Positions 41,504-50,665 of a stretch of DNA of 64,000 nt are shown piece after piece. A program made the translations under genes and the position numbers. The stretch is from Paenibacillus faecis (GTDB lineage Bacteria > Bacillota > Bacilli > Paenibacillales > Paenibacillaceae). The stretch covers positions 868,001 to 932,000 of the forward strand of contig NZ_VSDO01000002.1 of NCBI RefSeq assembly GCF_008084145.1. The letters are read 5' to 3'. A model generated the notes under the pieces. That model worked only from the letters and a program-made list of their open reading frames with translations, was not told where the DNA came from and did not search any database. Each line of letters opens with the position of its first letter. Position 1 is the stretch's first letter.

Positions 41504-42685
41504 ATGTGGGGGGCTCCTCGATCAGAACGCGCCAAAAGCATCATGCTGCTTGGCGGCGGTGAATTAGGCAAGGAGGTTGTCATTGAGGCACAGCGTCTCG
41601 GCCTGAAGACAATCGTGGTTGACCGGTATGAGCATGCGCCGGCGATGGGAGTAGCCCATGAGTCTTACTGTATCGATATGCTGGACGAGGAAGCGTTGAA
41701 ATCGCTGATCGTCCGCGTCGCTCCGGATTTAATCGTTCCCGAAATTGAGGCGATTGCGACACGTGCGCTCGTCGAGCTGGAGCAAGATGGATTTCGCGTC
41801 ATCCCGACGGCTCGCGCGGCTCGGTTGACGATGGACCGGGAAGGCATCCGGCGGCTTGCCGCCGAGGAGTTGGGACTGCCGACCGCGGCGTACCGGTTTG
41901 CCGACAGCTTGGAGGAACTCGAATCCGCGGTGGCTGAAATCGGCCTGCCGTGCGTCATCAAACCGCTGATGAGTTCCTCCGGGAAAGGGCAGAGCGTATG
42001 CCGCAGGCCGGAGGAGGTAGCCAGTTGCTGGAACGCGGCGCTGGAAGGCGCAAGGGCGAAGCAGATGCGCGTCATCGTGGAAGCCTTCGTCCCGTTCACA
42101 AGCGAAATCACCTTGTTGACGGTACGTTCTTCCACGGGAACGCTGTTCTGTCCGCCCATCGGCCATATCCAACGGGATGGGGATTATGTGGAGTCCTGGC
42201 AGCCGCATTTCATGACGGAAGCGCAGTTGGAGGAGGCTCAATCCATCGCTGCCACGATCACGGATGCGCTCGGAGGATACGGCTTGTTCGGTGTGGAGCT
42301 GTTTATTACACCGGATCGGATCGTATTCAGCGAGGTTTCGCCAAGGCCGCATGACACGGGGATGGTCACCATGGTGACGCAGGATTTGTCGGAATTCGCG
42401 CTGCATGCCCGCGCGATTCTCGGTCTGCCGATTCCTTCGGTGGAGCTTTTGACGCCCGGAGCTTCGGCTACTTTGAAATCCGACCGGGAAGGGAGAGATT
42501 TCCGGATCGGCGGTATCGGGGAGGCGTTAAGCCTGCCGCGTACGCAAGTTCGTATATTCGGCAAGCCGGATTCCAAGCCCGGCAGACGGATGGCCGTCGC
42601 GCTCAGCGCGGCCGAAGATGTTGAAACAGCCCGCAGCCGCGCGAAGCAAGCGGCAAGCTTATTAAAGGTGGTTTGGTCCAATTGA
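41504..42685 (+). CDS. purT: Formate-dependent phosphoribosylglycinamide formyltransferase
   Basis: 393 residues, ATP-grasp enzyme converting GAR to formyl-GAR with formate and ATP, an alternative to PurN. N-terminal MLLGGGELGKEVVIEAQRLG (PreATP-grasp), MDREGIRRLAAEELGLPTAAYRF, VIKPLMSSSGKGQS (ATP loop, ~153), and SEVSPRPHDTGMVTM carrying magnesium ligands (~277). The ribosome site GGGGG is 12 bases upstream. It stands apart from any other purine gene. Confidence 0.95.
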   Translation: MWGAPRSERAKSIMLLGGGELGKEVVIEAQRLGLKTIVVDRYEHAPAMGVAHESYCIDMLDEEALKSLIVRVAPDLIVPEIEAIATRALVELEQDGFRVIPTARAARLTMDREGIRRLAAEELGLPTAAYRFADSLEELESAVAEIGLPCVIKPLMSSSGKGQSVCRRPEEVASCWNAALEGARAKQMRVIVEAFVPFTSEITLLTVRSSTGTLFCPPIGHIQRDGDYVESWQPHFMTEAQLEEAQSIAATITDALGGYGLFGVELFITPDRIVFSEVSPRPHDTGMVTMVTQDLSEFALHARAILGLPIPSVELLTPGASATLKSDREGRDFRIGGIGEALSLPRTQVRIFGKPDSKPGRRMAVALSAAEDVETARSRAKQAASLLKVVWSN

Positions 42686-43137
42686 GTATTGAGGTTTGTG
42701 CTCCGACTTTGGTAATCCGTAAATGTTGCGGTGAAGATGCCCATCATATGCTTCCTTTGATGCGGCAGCTGCGCTATCCGACTACGCCGAGCGTGCTGAA
42801 GGAGCGCCTTTGCATGCTGGAGGAACATGAACAGCTCGTAAGTCTTGTCGCCGAGCTGGACGGTGTCGTGGTGGGCACCGTCTTTCTGAGACAGCACCAG
42901 ACACACGATATGCCAAGACCCGTCACCCGCATTACCGCCCTGGTGGTTGACGAGAAGCACCGGGGGACCGGGATCGGCAAACGTCTGTTGCGGGAAGCCG
43001 AAAATTGGGGAAGAGAGCGGGGAAGTTCGCAGCTGCTCGTCTCCGTTGCCGGAGAGAACAATATGTCCTCGAAATCGTTCTACGAATATTCGGGCTTTTC
43101 CTGTATGGGCTACCGCCTGAGCAAGGAATTGAAATAG
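42682..43137 (+). CDS. GNAT-family N-acetyltransferase
   Basis: 151 residues. A TTG at 42682 overlaps the purT stop (TTGA) and is ten bases from AAAGGTGG; a TTG nine bases upstream is too close. Acetyl-CoA-binding motif VVDEKHRGTGIGKRLLREAENWGRERG (~97-120), then VSVAGENNMSSKSFYEYSGF, the usual end of the fold. Substrate unknown. Translation is probably coupled to purT, an unusual partner. Confidence 0.85.
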   Translation: MSIEVCAPTLVIRKCCGEDAHHMLPLMRQLRYPTTPSVLKERLCMLEEHEQLVSLVAELDGVVVGTVFLRQHQTHDMPRPVTRITALVVDEKHRGTGIGKRLLREAENWGRERGSSQLLVSVAGENNMSSKSFYEYSGFSCMGYRLSKELK

Positions 43138-43150
43138 TCATGGAACGTCA

Positions 43151-43194
43151 AACGGAAGCGGCCGGGGGGATGCCCCCGAGCCGCTTCCGTTTTT
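43151..43194 (+). terminator. Intrinsic terminator between convergent genes
   Basis: ACGGAAGCGGC pairs with GCCGCTTCCGT outside an inner GGGGG/CCCCC stem, then TTTTT. It may also stop the AraC-type gene from the other side, though that side has only TTT. Confidence 0.88.
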
Positions 43195-43218
43195 GCTTCG
43201 CCAAGACTTGCCCTGGCT

Positions 43219-44100
43219 TTAGATCCCTGTTTTTTTTCGCACCGGGATCCAGATTTCGCTGCGATAATCGGGGGCCGTGGTGTCGGGATGCTCGTTCCAA
43301 AGGATCTCCGGTCCTTCAACGGCTTCGAAATCCGTGGAGGGGAACCATTCGGAATAGATGCGGCCCCAAACGTTTTGCAGGGTATCCGGAAAGGTGCCGA
43401 CCGCTTCAAAGACGGCCCAGGTCAGGGAAGGCACCTCCAAGGCAGCGAGGTGGTTCGGCCCCTCCTGCGTTGTCGCGACCCCGATATAGTGGTCAAGCTG
43501 CCCCTGCTCGTTCAACCGGCCTTCCGAAAAATTCGCGGAAGCGCTGATGATTCCACGGGGGTCCGTATTGGACAGCCCCTTGAGCCGATCGATCGTTTCC
43601 GGATCCAAACTTTTCGCCATTTCGGCAATTTCCGGATTCACACCATGGAAGACGAGGTTCACTCTCTTTTTTAAGCCGACAATCCGAAAAGCTTCTTTCT
43701 CCACCAATCTGTAATTCATTTCGCTTCCTCCTTGAACGGTAAGTTGGAAGGTCATCCGCGGATAGGCTTTGAGCAAAGATCCTCGGGACTTGGCTTCCGA
43801 AGGGAGGATGCCGTGCATCGATTGAAAGGCTCTGGCAAACGAATCCGGGGAAGCGTAGCCGTACTTCATGGCGATGTCGATAATCCTCGCCTGGGAACTG
43901 CCAAGCTCCAATCCGGCGAGCGTCAGTCTTCTCCTGCGGATGTATTCCGATAGCGGGATTCCCGCCAGAAAGGAGAACATTCGCTTGAAGTGGTATTCCG
44001 AGCACAAGGCCAGCCGGGCCGCTTCCTGGTAATCGATTTCGCCGGTGAGCCGGTCCTCGATGTACCGCATCGCTTTGTTCATAGATTGAATTGTATCCAT
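43219..44100 (-). CDS. AraC-family regulator with GyrI-like effector domain
   Basis: 293 residues; the ATG used lies seven bases after AAGGAGGTC, and 16 further in-frame codons upstream lack a site. N-terminal double helix-turn-helix of the AraC type ([61 protein letters not shown]), then a GyrI-like ligand-binding domain from ~125 ([20 protein letters not shown], ending [12 protein letters not shown]). These domains bind small hydrophobic or cationic compounds. The regulated gene is not apparent. Confidence 0.9.
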   Translation of the reverse strand: MDTIQSMNKAMRYIEDRLTGEIDYQEAARLALCSEYHFKRMFSFLAGIPLSEYIRRRRLTLAGLELGSSQARIIDIAMKYGYASPDSFARAFQSMHGILPSEAKSRGSLLKAYPRMTFQLTVQGGSEMNYRLVEKEAFRIVGLKKRVNLVFHGVNPEIAEMAKSLDPETIDRLKGLSNTDPRGIISASANFSEGRLNEQGQLDHYIGVATTQEGPNHLAALEVPSLTWAVFEAVGTFPDTLQNVWGRIYSEWFPSTDFEAVEGPEILWNEHPDTTAPDYRSEIWIPVRKKTGI

Positions 44101-44180
44101 CAGGTCGACCTCCTTGGTTTTAGAATAACGGAAAAAACCTTGCCGCACCCGACGATCGGTGCACGGTTTTGCAGGATATG

Positions 44181-44219
44181 AAAAAAACCGTTAAGCCTCC
44201 ATGCGGACGGTTAACGGTT
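44181..44219 (-). terminator. Intrinsic terminator of the papain-like gene
   Basis: On the minus strand AACCGTTAA and TTAACGGTT form a 9-bp stem followed by seven T. Confidence 0.9.
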
Positions 44220-44229
44220 ATGTTCACGT

Positions 44230-44820
44230 TTAGTTGGCGATGTAGTAAGGATGCTGCTCCAGTGTGGTCGAGGCTCCCTGACGAATACAATAGTTACGCC
44301 GGTAGGTCTCCATCTCACCGCGAAAAACAAGTTTCAAAGAAGAACAGGTGTTTAAATCGTCGGGCGTCGTCAACCCCGCGGACTTATTGAGCAGCTTGAC
44401 CCCGGCTTTCTGGAAAACGCTGCATACGAATTGGGAACAAAAGTAGGCGTTCTCTCCGCCCAGTTCCATATTCAACACAATGCCCAAAATGCCGAGAAAA
44501 TTATATTTGTACATATCGCCGTTTTCTTCAAACTGCCGGACGTAGGCTCTCATTTTATTGTAGGTTTCCAGATCGACGGTGTAGCTGTATACCGCGCAGG
44601 TCGCCCGCTCGAAAACCCGGGAGCGGACATTCTCTTTCACGAAGCCGCCGAACATCGGGAGCAAGGGGTGCTTGCGGCCGAAGCTGTACATTTCCCGCAG
44701 CCCCGGATCGAACGCGATGGACGCGTGATTATACGGGGCTTTAGTATAAAAGCCGATCATTTTCGCAACAACAGTATTAGGATTGCTTAACAGAATATAA
44801 ATCTGTTTCTCATTTTTCAT
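44230..44820 (-). CDS. Permuted papain-like (YiiX/YaeF type) amidase or peptidase
   Basis: 196 residues from the ATG at 44820; a TTG four codons upstream is possible. The order of catalytic parts is permuted relative to NlpC/P60: histidine first in YNHASIAFDPGL (~32) and cysteine late in AYFCSQFVCSVFQKAGV (~130). There is no signal peptide or wall-binding domain, so action on cytoplasmic lipid, peptide or cell-wall precursors is open. It is monocistronic with its own terminator. Confidence 0.7.
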   Translation of the reverse strand: MKNEKQIYILLSNPNTVVAKMIGFYTKAPYNHASIAFDPGLREMYSFGRKHPLLPMFGGFVKENVRSRVFERATCAVYSYTVDLETYNKMRAYVRQFEENGDMYKYNFLGILGIVLNMELGGENAYFCSQFVCSVFQKAGVKLLNKSAGLTTPDDLNTCSSLKLVFRGEMETYRRNYCIRQGASTTLEQHPYYIAN

Positions 44821-45075
44821 ATTAGGTTTCAACCGCCATTTAATTATTGGTTATGTAAAAAACAAGCAACGGGTTTTCCATTTGATATTAACATGGTACT
44901 GCCTTCGGGGGAATAGCAAAACCGACCGGAGACGGAAATTATACTGGACCAAGGTCGTGGACCCGTCCGCCATCCCTTGCGGGGACCGCATTTACAAATA
45001 ACGGACGATGCGATAAAATCGGGGGGAAATTAGGGGGTACGCCTAAAGTGATAAAAGAGTAGAGGATGGTCTTCG

Positions 45076-46737
45076 ATGTACAAAATGATTTTGGCGGATG
45101 ACGAAGAGGACGTTAGGGAAGGCCTGCTGCAGTTGATAGATTGGGAAAGTCTCGGATTTCAGGTGATGGATACCGCCGAGAACGGCAAGGAAGCTGTAGA
45201 GTTGGTGGAGAAGCATTTGCCCGACATCGTGGTGACGGATATTCAGATGCCGTTTATGAACGGTCTCGAGCTTTCCGAATGGATCCGGGAGACCTATCCG
45301 GCCATGAAGATCATTATTCTTACCGGCTTTGAGGAATTCGAGTATGCGCAAAAGGCCATTCGTCTCGGCATCGACGAGTATGTGCTGAAGCCGTTTTCTT
45401 CCGCGGAACTCGCCGCGGTCCTCGGAAAGGTCAAGGCGCAGATCGATGAGGAGCGGGCGGAAAAGGAGAATGTGCAGCTGCTGACCGAGCATTATCGCAA
45501 AAATTTGCCGATACTGCAAAGCTTGTTTCTATCCAGCCTGGTCTCCCGGCGTCTGCCTAAGGCGGAGATTCGGGAAAAAAGCAAGTCATACGGCCTGAAC
45601 CTGGACGGGCAAGGCTACCTGATTGCCGCGCTGCGGATCGATTCCGTTCAACTGCCGGAAGAAGCGGTTCGAGAACCGGGGACCTCGCTGTCGCTCCGCG
45701 AAACCCAGGATACGCAGCTGCAGTTGTTTGCCGTACTGAATATCGCTTCGGAACTCGTCGGCAGAGATCATCCGGGGAATCAAGTGTTTATTCATCATGA
45801 CGAAATCGTGCTGCTTCGTGTTTTTGACAGCGCTATCAGTCCGGACGACGAGGGGATCGCCGCGCGAACGCTGCAGCTGTTGGAAGAAATCCGCTTTAGT
45901 GTGGAACGTTTTTTGAAGCTTACGGTTACCATAGGCGTCGGCTCGATCAGAACCGATATCGGCGAAGTGTTTGCGTCATACCAGGAAGCGCAGCGGGCGC
46001 TGGATTACCGGTTGGTCTTGGGGAGCGGGAAGGTGATATGGATTCAAGATGTGGAGGCGAGGCAGCTCGTCCCTTTTACGTTCGATGAGGTGAAGGAAAA
46101 GGAGCTGATCCGCGTCCTTAAAGTCGGCAGCGACGAAGAATTGGAGGAGTTGCTGGAGAAGCTGTTCAGCGGCCTGCTGGACAGCCGTATCTCATACCAG
46201 GATTATCAGGTGTATCTCCTGATGATGTTCACGGCGATCGTGAAGGCGTCGCAGGAGGTGCACGCGGATATGGACAAGCTGTTCGGGGAGAGCTCGTTGT
46301 TTCTGGGACAGATGTCCAAGCTCAAGCACGCGGCCGAGGCGAAGGATTGGTTCACGAAAATATGCCTCACCTTAAAGCACTCGATTGCCAGCGAGCGGCA
46401 AACCAGCTACAACCGGCTGGTTGAGGAAGCCAAAGCTTACATTCAAGCCCACTACGGTGAGAGCGACATTTCCATCGCCAAAGTATGCAAGCAGCTTCAT
46501 ATCAGTACGGGCTATTTCAGCGGTATTTTCAAAAAAGAGACGAAGACGACCTTCGTCAATTACTTGATGGGAGTCCGTATGGAGGCGGCCCGGCATCTGC
46601 TGCGAACGACCGATCTCAAATCGTTTGAAATCGCGGAACGGGTCGGCTTTGCCGATCCGAACTATTTCAGCTTCTGCTTCCGGAAGAAATTCGGGATCTC
46701 TCCGAAAGAGTACCGGAATGGAGCCGGCGGGCTATGA
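45076..46737 (+). CDS. AraC-type response regulator, YesN-like
   Basis: 553 residues. Receiver domain at the N terminus: LADDEEDVREGL (~8), phospho-acceptor aspartate in IVVTDIQMPFMNG (~55), TGF (~83) and VLKPFSS (~106). A long central domain (~140-430) of the type seen in YesN-like proteins separates it from a C-terminal AraC helix-turn-helix pair (ISIAKVCKQLHISTGYFSGIFKKETKTTFVNYL, FEIAERVGFADPNYFSFCFRKKFGISPKEYR). It overlaps the kinase gene by ATGA. Probably activates sugar uptake genes such as mglBAC downstream. Confidence 0.92.
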   Translation: MYKMILADDEEDVREGLLQLIDWESLGFQVMDTAENGKEAVELVEKHLPDIVVTDIQMPFMNGLELSEWIRETYPAMKIIILTGFEEFEYAQKAIRLGIDEYVLKPFSSAELAAVLGKVKAQIDEERAEKENVQLLTEHYRKNLPILQSLFLSSLVSRRLPKAEIREKSKSYGLNLDGQGYLIAALRIDSVQLPEEAVREPGTSLSLRETQDTQLQLFAVLNIASELVGRDHPGNQVFIHHDEIVLLRVFDSAISPDDEGIAARTLQLLEEIRFSVERFLKLTVTIGVGSIRTDIGEVFASYQEAQRALDYRLVLGSGKVIWIQDVEARQLVPFTFDEVKEKELIRVLKVGSDEELEELLEKLFSGLLDSRISYQDYQVYLLMMFTAIVKASQEVHADMDKLFGESSLFLGQMSKLKHAAEAKDWFTKICLTLKHSIASERQTSYNRLVEEAKAYIQAHYGESDISIAKVCKQLHISTGYFSGIFKKETKTTFVNYLMGVRMEAARHLLRTTDLKSFEIAERVGFADPNYFSFCFRKKFGISPKEYRNGAGGL

Positions 46738-48542
46738 AGTGGACGCGGGCGATCGCCCGATTGCTCAAGGGCTTCCATTTTAGAAAGATCCAGGTGTTGA
46801 TCTCGTTCTCATCGATTACGATAACGATTCTAGCCGTCGTTCTGGTCAGTTTTCTGCTGTTCAACCGATTTACCAAGGTGGCGGAAGAGAACGCCTATCT
46901 TAACCTCGGTCAAATCATCGAACAGGTCAACGCAAACCTGGAAATGTACGTGAGCGGGATGCAGGATATTTTTCAAGTCGCACAGGACAAAATGAGCGAA
47001 GCTTCCGACATCACGGATGAGCCGAAGCTGAAGGAGCAGCTCGAAACGCTGTTGGGAACGAGGCAGGACCTGGTGTCCATCGCGCTCTTTACGACAGAGG
47101 GCGAGCTCGTGCGGGGCGTGCCGGCATACCCGATGCGGCGGAATACCCGGCTGACCGAACAATCCTGGTTCGAATCCGCACTCCGCAATCCGGAAGAACT
47201 GCAGTTTTCGCCGCCGCATATTCAGAACCTGTTTAAGTCCGAATATCGCTGGGTGGTGTCCATGAGCCGGCTGATCACTTACCGGGACAACTCCCGGGAT
47301 CAAGAAGGCGTGCTTGTAATGGACATCAACTTTCGAACGATCGATGAACTGAGCCAGCGGGTCAGCCTGGGTAAAAAAGGATATGTTTATATCATCGACA
47401 GCGTCGGCAACATCGTCTATCACCCGCAGCAGCAGCTCATTTACGCCGGGTTGAAATATGAGAATATCGAGCCGGTGCTGAACTACGCCTATGGAAGCTA
47501 TGTGGATGAAACGGAGGGCGAACAGCGGCTGATCACGATTCAAACGGTAAAACCGGCCGGCTGGAAAATCGTCGGCGTCGCCTATGCCGAAGAATTTCTC
47601 ACGACGCGAAAAGAGCTGGGCGGCTTTTTGTACGGCTTTCTTTTGGCGGCCATCGCGGTTATTCTGGTTATCAACCTGTACGTTTCCGCACGGATTTCGC
47701 AGCCGATTCGGCGGCTGGAGCGCTCCGTCAAAATGGTGGAAAAAGGGGATTTCGGCACCAGCGTGCATGTCGGCGGGGCGTACGAGGTGGAGCAGCTTTC
47801 CAAGCGGTTCAATCTTATGCTGCGCCGGATCCGGGAGCTGATGGACCAGATTATCCGCGAACAGGAAGCAAAAAGGAAGAGCGAGCTGGATGTGCTGCAG
47901 TCCCAGATCAATCCCCACTTCCTCTACAACACGCTGAATTCGGTAACCCGAATGGCGGAGCTCGGGCGGACGGAAGAAGTGGTGACGACGATCACATCGC
48001 TGTCCCGGTTTTTCCGCATCAGCCTGAGCAAGGGGGATCACATCATCACCGTTAGGGACGAACTGGAGCATATCCGGCACTACCTCATTATCCAGACGAT
48101 CCGGTTCAAGAACAAATTCACCTATGAAATTCACGCTGAGGAGGGGACGCTGGATTGCCTCACCCTGAAGCTGATTTTGCAGCCGCTGGTGGAGAACGCG
48201 ATTCATCACGGGATCGAAAAATCGGCCGAAGCCGGGTTTATCGGAGTATATGCCCGGTTTGCCGAGGATCATCTCGAGCTGATCGTCAAGGACAACGGGA
48301 TCGGGATGACGGAGGAAACCCTGGGCAAACTCCTGTCCGGCGGCATCCGGAGCGAGAAAGGTTCCGGCGTCGGCGTGACCAACGTCCAGGAGCGCGTCAG
48401 CCTCTATTATGGCAAACCGTACGGCCTGTATTTCGAGAGCGAGCCGGAAGAGGGGACAAGCGTTACAATCAAGCTGCCGATCGTGAGGGCCGAAAATCCG
48501 GAAAATACGGATAAGCCGGGAAAAGGAGGGGAGAACGGATGA
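46734..48542 (+). CDS. Sensor histidine kinase, YesM-like
   Basis: 602 residues. First membrane helix ~20-42, outside dCache-like sensor region ~43-300 (SLGKKGYVYIIDSVGNIVYHPQ), second helix ~300-322, HAMP ~322-375, then the His_kinase domain with phospho-histidine in LQSQINPHFLYNTLNSV (~392) and a HATPase domain (LILQPLVENAIHHGI, DNGIGM, GVGVTNVQERV). Overlaps its regulator and the lipoprotein gene by ATGA on both sides. Confidence 0.92.
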   Translation: MKWTRAIARLLKGFHFRKIQVLISFSSITITILAVVLVSFLLFNRFTKVAEENAYLNLGQIIEQVNANLEMYVSGMQDIFQVAQDKMSEASDITDEPKLKEQLETLLGTRQDLVSIALFTTEGELVRGVPAYPMRRNTRLTEQSWFESALRNPEELQFSPPHIQNLFKSEYRWVVSMSRLITYRDNSRDQEGVLVMDINFRTIDELSQRVSLGKKGYVYIIDSVGNIVYHPQQQLIYAGLKYENIEPVLNYAYGSYVDETEGEQRLITIQTVKPAGWKIVGVAYAEEFLTTRKELGGFLYGFLLAAIAVILVINLYVSARISQPIRRLERSVKMVEKGDFGTSVHVGGAYEVEQLSKRFNLMLRRIRELMDQIIREQEAKRKSELDVLQSQINPHFLYNTLNSVTRMAELGRTEEVVTTITSLSRFFRISLSKGDHIITVRDELEHIRHYLIIQTIRFKNKFTYEIHAEEGTLDCLTLKLILQPLVENAIHHGIEKSAEAGFIGVYARFAEDHLELIVKDNGIGMTEETLGKLLSGGIRSEKGSGVGVTNVQERVSLYYGKPYGLYFESEPEEGTSVTIKLPIVRAENPENTDKPGKGGENG

Positions 48543-49519
48543 AGCTTGGCTTGAATACGGCAAAGGGCGTATTGCTCGGTTTGCTGCTGCTGCCGTTGTC
48601 GGCTTCCTGCGCTCCCGACGGTAACGGCCCGATGGACGAGCGGCCGATGAGGGTCGATATGATCGTGAAAATGGACCGAGGCGACTACTGGAACACGATC
48701 CGCATGGGCGCGGAGGTGGCGGCCAAAGAATTCAATGTCAAGCTGAACTTTATCGCCCCGGATAACGAGAACGACTATAAAGAGCAGATCCGGTTGATGG
48801 AGGAATCGATCAAGCGCAAGCCGGATGCGATCGTGCTGGCGGCAAGCGATTACGAGGCGTTGGGGCAGGTTACCGACAGGACCTCTTACGCCGATATTCC
48901 GGTGGTTTCGATGGATTCCGAGGTGGCTTCCACCAAGGTGAAAACCTATGTCGGCACCAACAATTACGAAGCCGGACAGAAGGCGGCCCAGCGTTTGGTC
49001 GAACTGACCGGAAAAGAAAGCGAAATCGCCATCGTTAACTTTGTGAAAGGCGCCCGGAATGCGGATCAGCGGGAGGAAGGTTTTTTGGATTACGTAGCCC
49101 GGTTTCCCGGGATCTCGGTCGTGGACATCCAATATTGCGGCTCGGACGAGGAGCTGGCCTATCGGCTGACCCGGCGGATTCTCGAGAAGCATCCGGGGCT
49201 GGACGGACTGGTTTCATTGAGCGCGGAATCCTCCATCGGCGCGGGTCGCGCGGTGGTCGAACTCGGCTTAGGCGGAACATTAAAGCTGATCGCGTTTGAC
49301 AATCCGCCGGAGATGCTGGAATTGCTTCAGGAGGAGACCGTTCACGCGATGGTGGTGCAAAACCCGTTCAACAACGGCTATATGGCGGTCAGCGCCGCGG
49401 TAAAGGCGGCCCGGGGCGAACGGCTGGAGGACCGCATTCCGACCGACACCAAGCTGATCGACCTCGACAATATGCTGTGGCCGGAAAATCAGAAGCTGCT
49501 GTTCCCCTTCGTGAAATAA
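48539..49519 (+). CDS. Sugar-binding lipoprotein, probable co-sensor of the two-component system
   Basis: 326 residues of the RbsB/LacI-like type I binding-protein fold. The lipobox is LSASC near residue 20, slightly off consensus. MIVKMDRGDYWNTIRMGAEVAAKEFN, PDAIVLAASDYEALG and IAFDNPPEMLELLQEETVHAMVVQNPFNNGYMAV fit a sugar-binding protein. It is translationally coupled (ATGA) to the kinase and lacks permease and ATPase genes of its own, so it more likely presents ligand to the kinase than serves transport. Comparable sugar-binding co-sensors are known in Bacillota. Confidence 0.82.
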   Translation: MKLGLNTAKGVLLGLLLLPLSASCAPDGNGPMDERPMRVDMIVKMDRGDYWNTIRMGAEVAAKEFNVKLNFIAPDNENDYKEQIRLMEESIKRKPDAIVLAASDYEALGQVTDRTSYADIPVVSMDSEVASTKVKTYVGTNNYEAGQKAAQRLVELTGKESEIAIVNFVKGARNADQREEGFLDYVARFPGISVVDIQYCGSDEELAYRLTRRILEKHPGLDGLVSLSAESSIGAGRAVVELGLGGTLKLIAFDNPPEMLELLQEETVHAMVVQNPFNNGYMAVSAAVKAARGERLEDRIPTDTKLIDLDNMLWPENQKLLFPFVK

Positions 49520-49551
49520 GCATTCGTGAAATAAAGCATTAGAAGAAATTT

Positions 49552-49570
49552 GGCGGATAACGCCTTTTTT
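49552..49570 (+). terminator. Short hairpin terminator after the sensor operon
   Basis: GGCG-GATAA-CGCC followed by six T. Confidence 0.65.
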
Positions 49571-49592
49571 CGGTGTCCTGTTGATCGAAGCG

Positions 49593-49621
49593 ACTCCCCG
49601 TAACCGGGGAGTATTTTTTTT
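49593..49621 (+). terminator. Strong intrinsic terminator after the sensor operon
   Basis: ACTCCCCG-TAAC-CGGGGAGT, perfect 8-bp stem, then A and eight T. Confidence 0.9.
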
Positions 49622-49681
49622 GCGCCGGGGTAAATTACAGGAGAACCTATTTTTTATATCCATAGAAAGGGAGGGAGACGG

Positions 49682-50506
49682 ATGAGTGAAAAAGATATGC
49701 TGCATACCGGTACGATGGACACGACCCGGGTATTGGAAGATTTGTGGTGCGTCCGAACGCTGATGGTCAATGTCGGCTTCGCGGGCCGTCCGGATCGCGG
49801 GGACTGGATTATGATCGACACGGGGCTTGGCCCTTTCCGAAACGCCCTGATCGGGGAGGCGGATCGGTTGTTCGGCCGGCCGCCGCAGGCGATCGTGCTG
49901 ACGCACGGACACTTCGATCATGTCGGCAATGTCAAGGAGCTGGCCGATTTGTGGGGGATTCCGGTTTATGCTCACGTGCTGGAGTTCCCCTATCTTACCG
50001 GTTTGGAAGACTATCCGGAAGGGGATCCCACGGTGGGAGGCGGTCTGATGGCGGGCGTCGCGCCGGCGTATCCCAACCGGGCGATCGATCTCAAGGACCG
50101 GCTGCTGCCATTGCCGGAGGACGGCCGGGTTCCGGGCGCTCCCGAATGGCGCTGGATTCCGACGCCGGGACACAGCCCGGGGCATGTATCCTTGTTCCGG
50201 GAACGGGATAAGGCGATGCTTGCCGGCGATGCGTTCATCACCGTCAAGCAGGAATCCGCCTTGGCCGTCATGAAACAGGAGCGGGAGCTGCACGGGCCGC
50301 CGATGTACTTCACGCCGGATTGGGAACATGCGAAGGAATCGGTGCGGAAGCTTGCGGCTCTATTCCCGGAAGTAGCCTTGACGGGACATGGCCAGCCGAT
50401 GAGCGGGCGGGATTTGCAGTTCGGGTTGAATCGGCTCGCCGAGCATTTCGATGAGCTGGCGGTGCCCGAACAGGGAAGATATGTGAACGATAACGAGAAG
50501 GCCTAG
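49682..50506 (+). CDS. Metallo-beta-lactamase-fold hydrolase
   Basis: 274 residues. The metal motif HGHFDH (~75-80) and further ligands in PTPGHSPGHVSLF (~162), LAGDAFI (~180) and LTGHGQPM (~238) give a complete binuclear site. MVNVGFAGRPDRGDWIMIDTGLG is the usual opening. Substrate unknown. It sits between the sensor operon and mglBAC but is bounded by terminators on both sides, so it is its own unit; a link to sugar metabolism is not shown. Confidence 0.88.
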   Translation: MSEKDMLHTGTMDTTRVLEDLWCVRTLMVNVGFAGRPDRGDWIMIDTGLGPFRNALIGEADRLFGRPPQAIVLTHGHFDHVGNVKELADLWGIPVYAHVLEFPYLTGLEDYPEGDPTVGGGLMAGVAPAYPNRAIDLKDRLLPLPEDGRVPGAPEWRWIPTPGHSPGHVSLFRERDKAMLAGDAFITVKQESALAVMKQERELHGPPMYFTPDWEHAKESVRKLAALFPEVALTGHGQPMSGRDLQFGLNRLAEHFDELAVPEQGRYVNDNEKA

Positions 50507-50529
50507 GGAAATCCCGGCCTTCTTTTTTT
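50497..50529 (+). terminator. Intrinsic terminator overlapping the hydrolase stop codon
   Basis: GAAGGCC pairs with GGCCTTC around an inner GGG/CCC stem, then seven T. The TAG stop lies inside the stem-loop. Confidence 0.88.
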
Positions 50530-50577
50530 AGGATTTAATCTCATGAGAATTTTAATAGAACATCTGAGGATTTTAGA

Positions 50578-50619
50578 TTCGCAAGCGCGGGGAAACCAGG
50601 CATAATGAAAACGTATCCA
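50578..50619 (+). promoter_or_regulatory. mglBAC promoter with cre-like site
   Basis: TTCGCA, 17 bases, CATAAT (50601-50606), followed directly by TGAAAACGTATCCA (50606-50619), which matches the cre consensus TGWAARCGYTWNCW except at one central position. CcpA binding here would cover the transcription start, fitting glucose repression of a sugar transporter. Confidence 0.6.
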
Positions 50620-50665
50620 AAAGGATAAATAAAGATAACTCAAATCAGTTCAGGAGGTCATTTAT

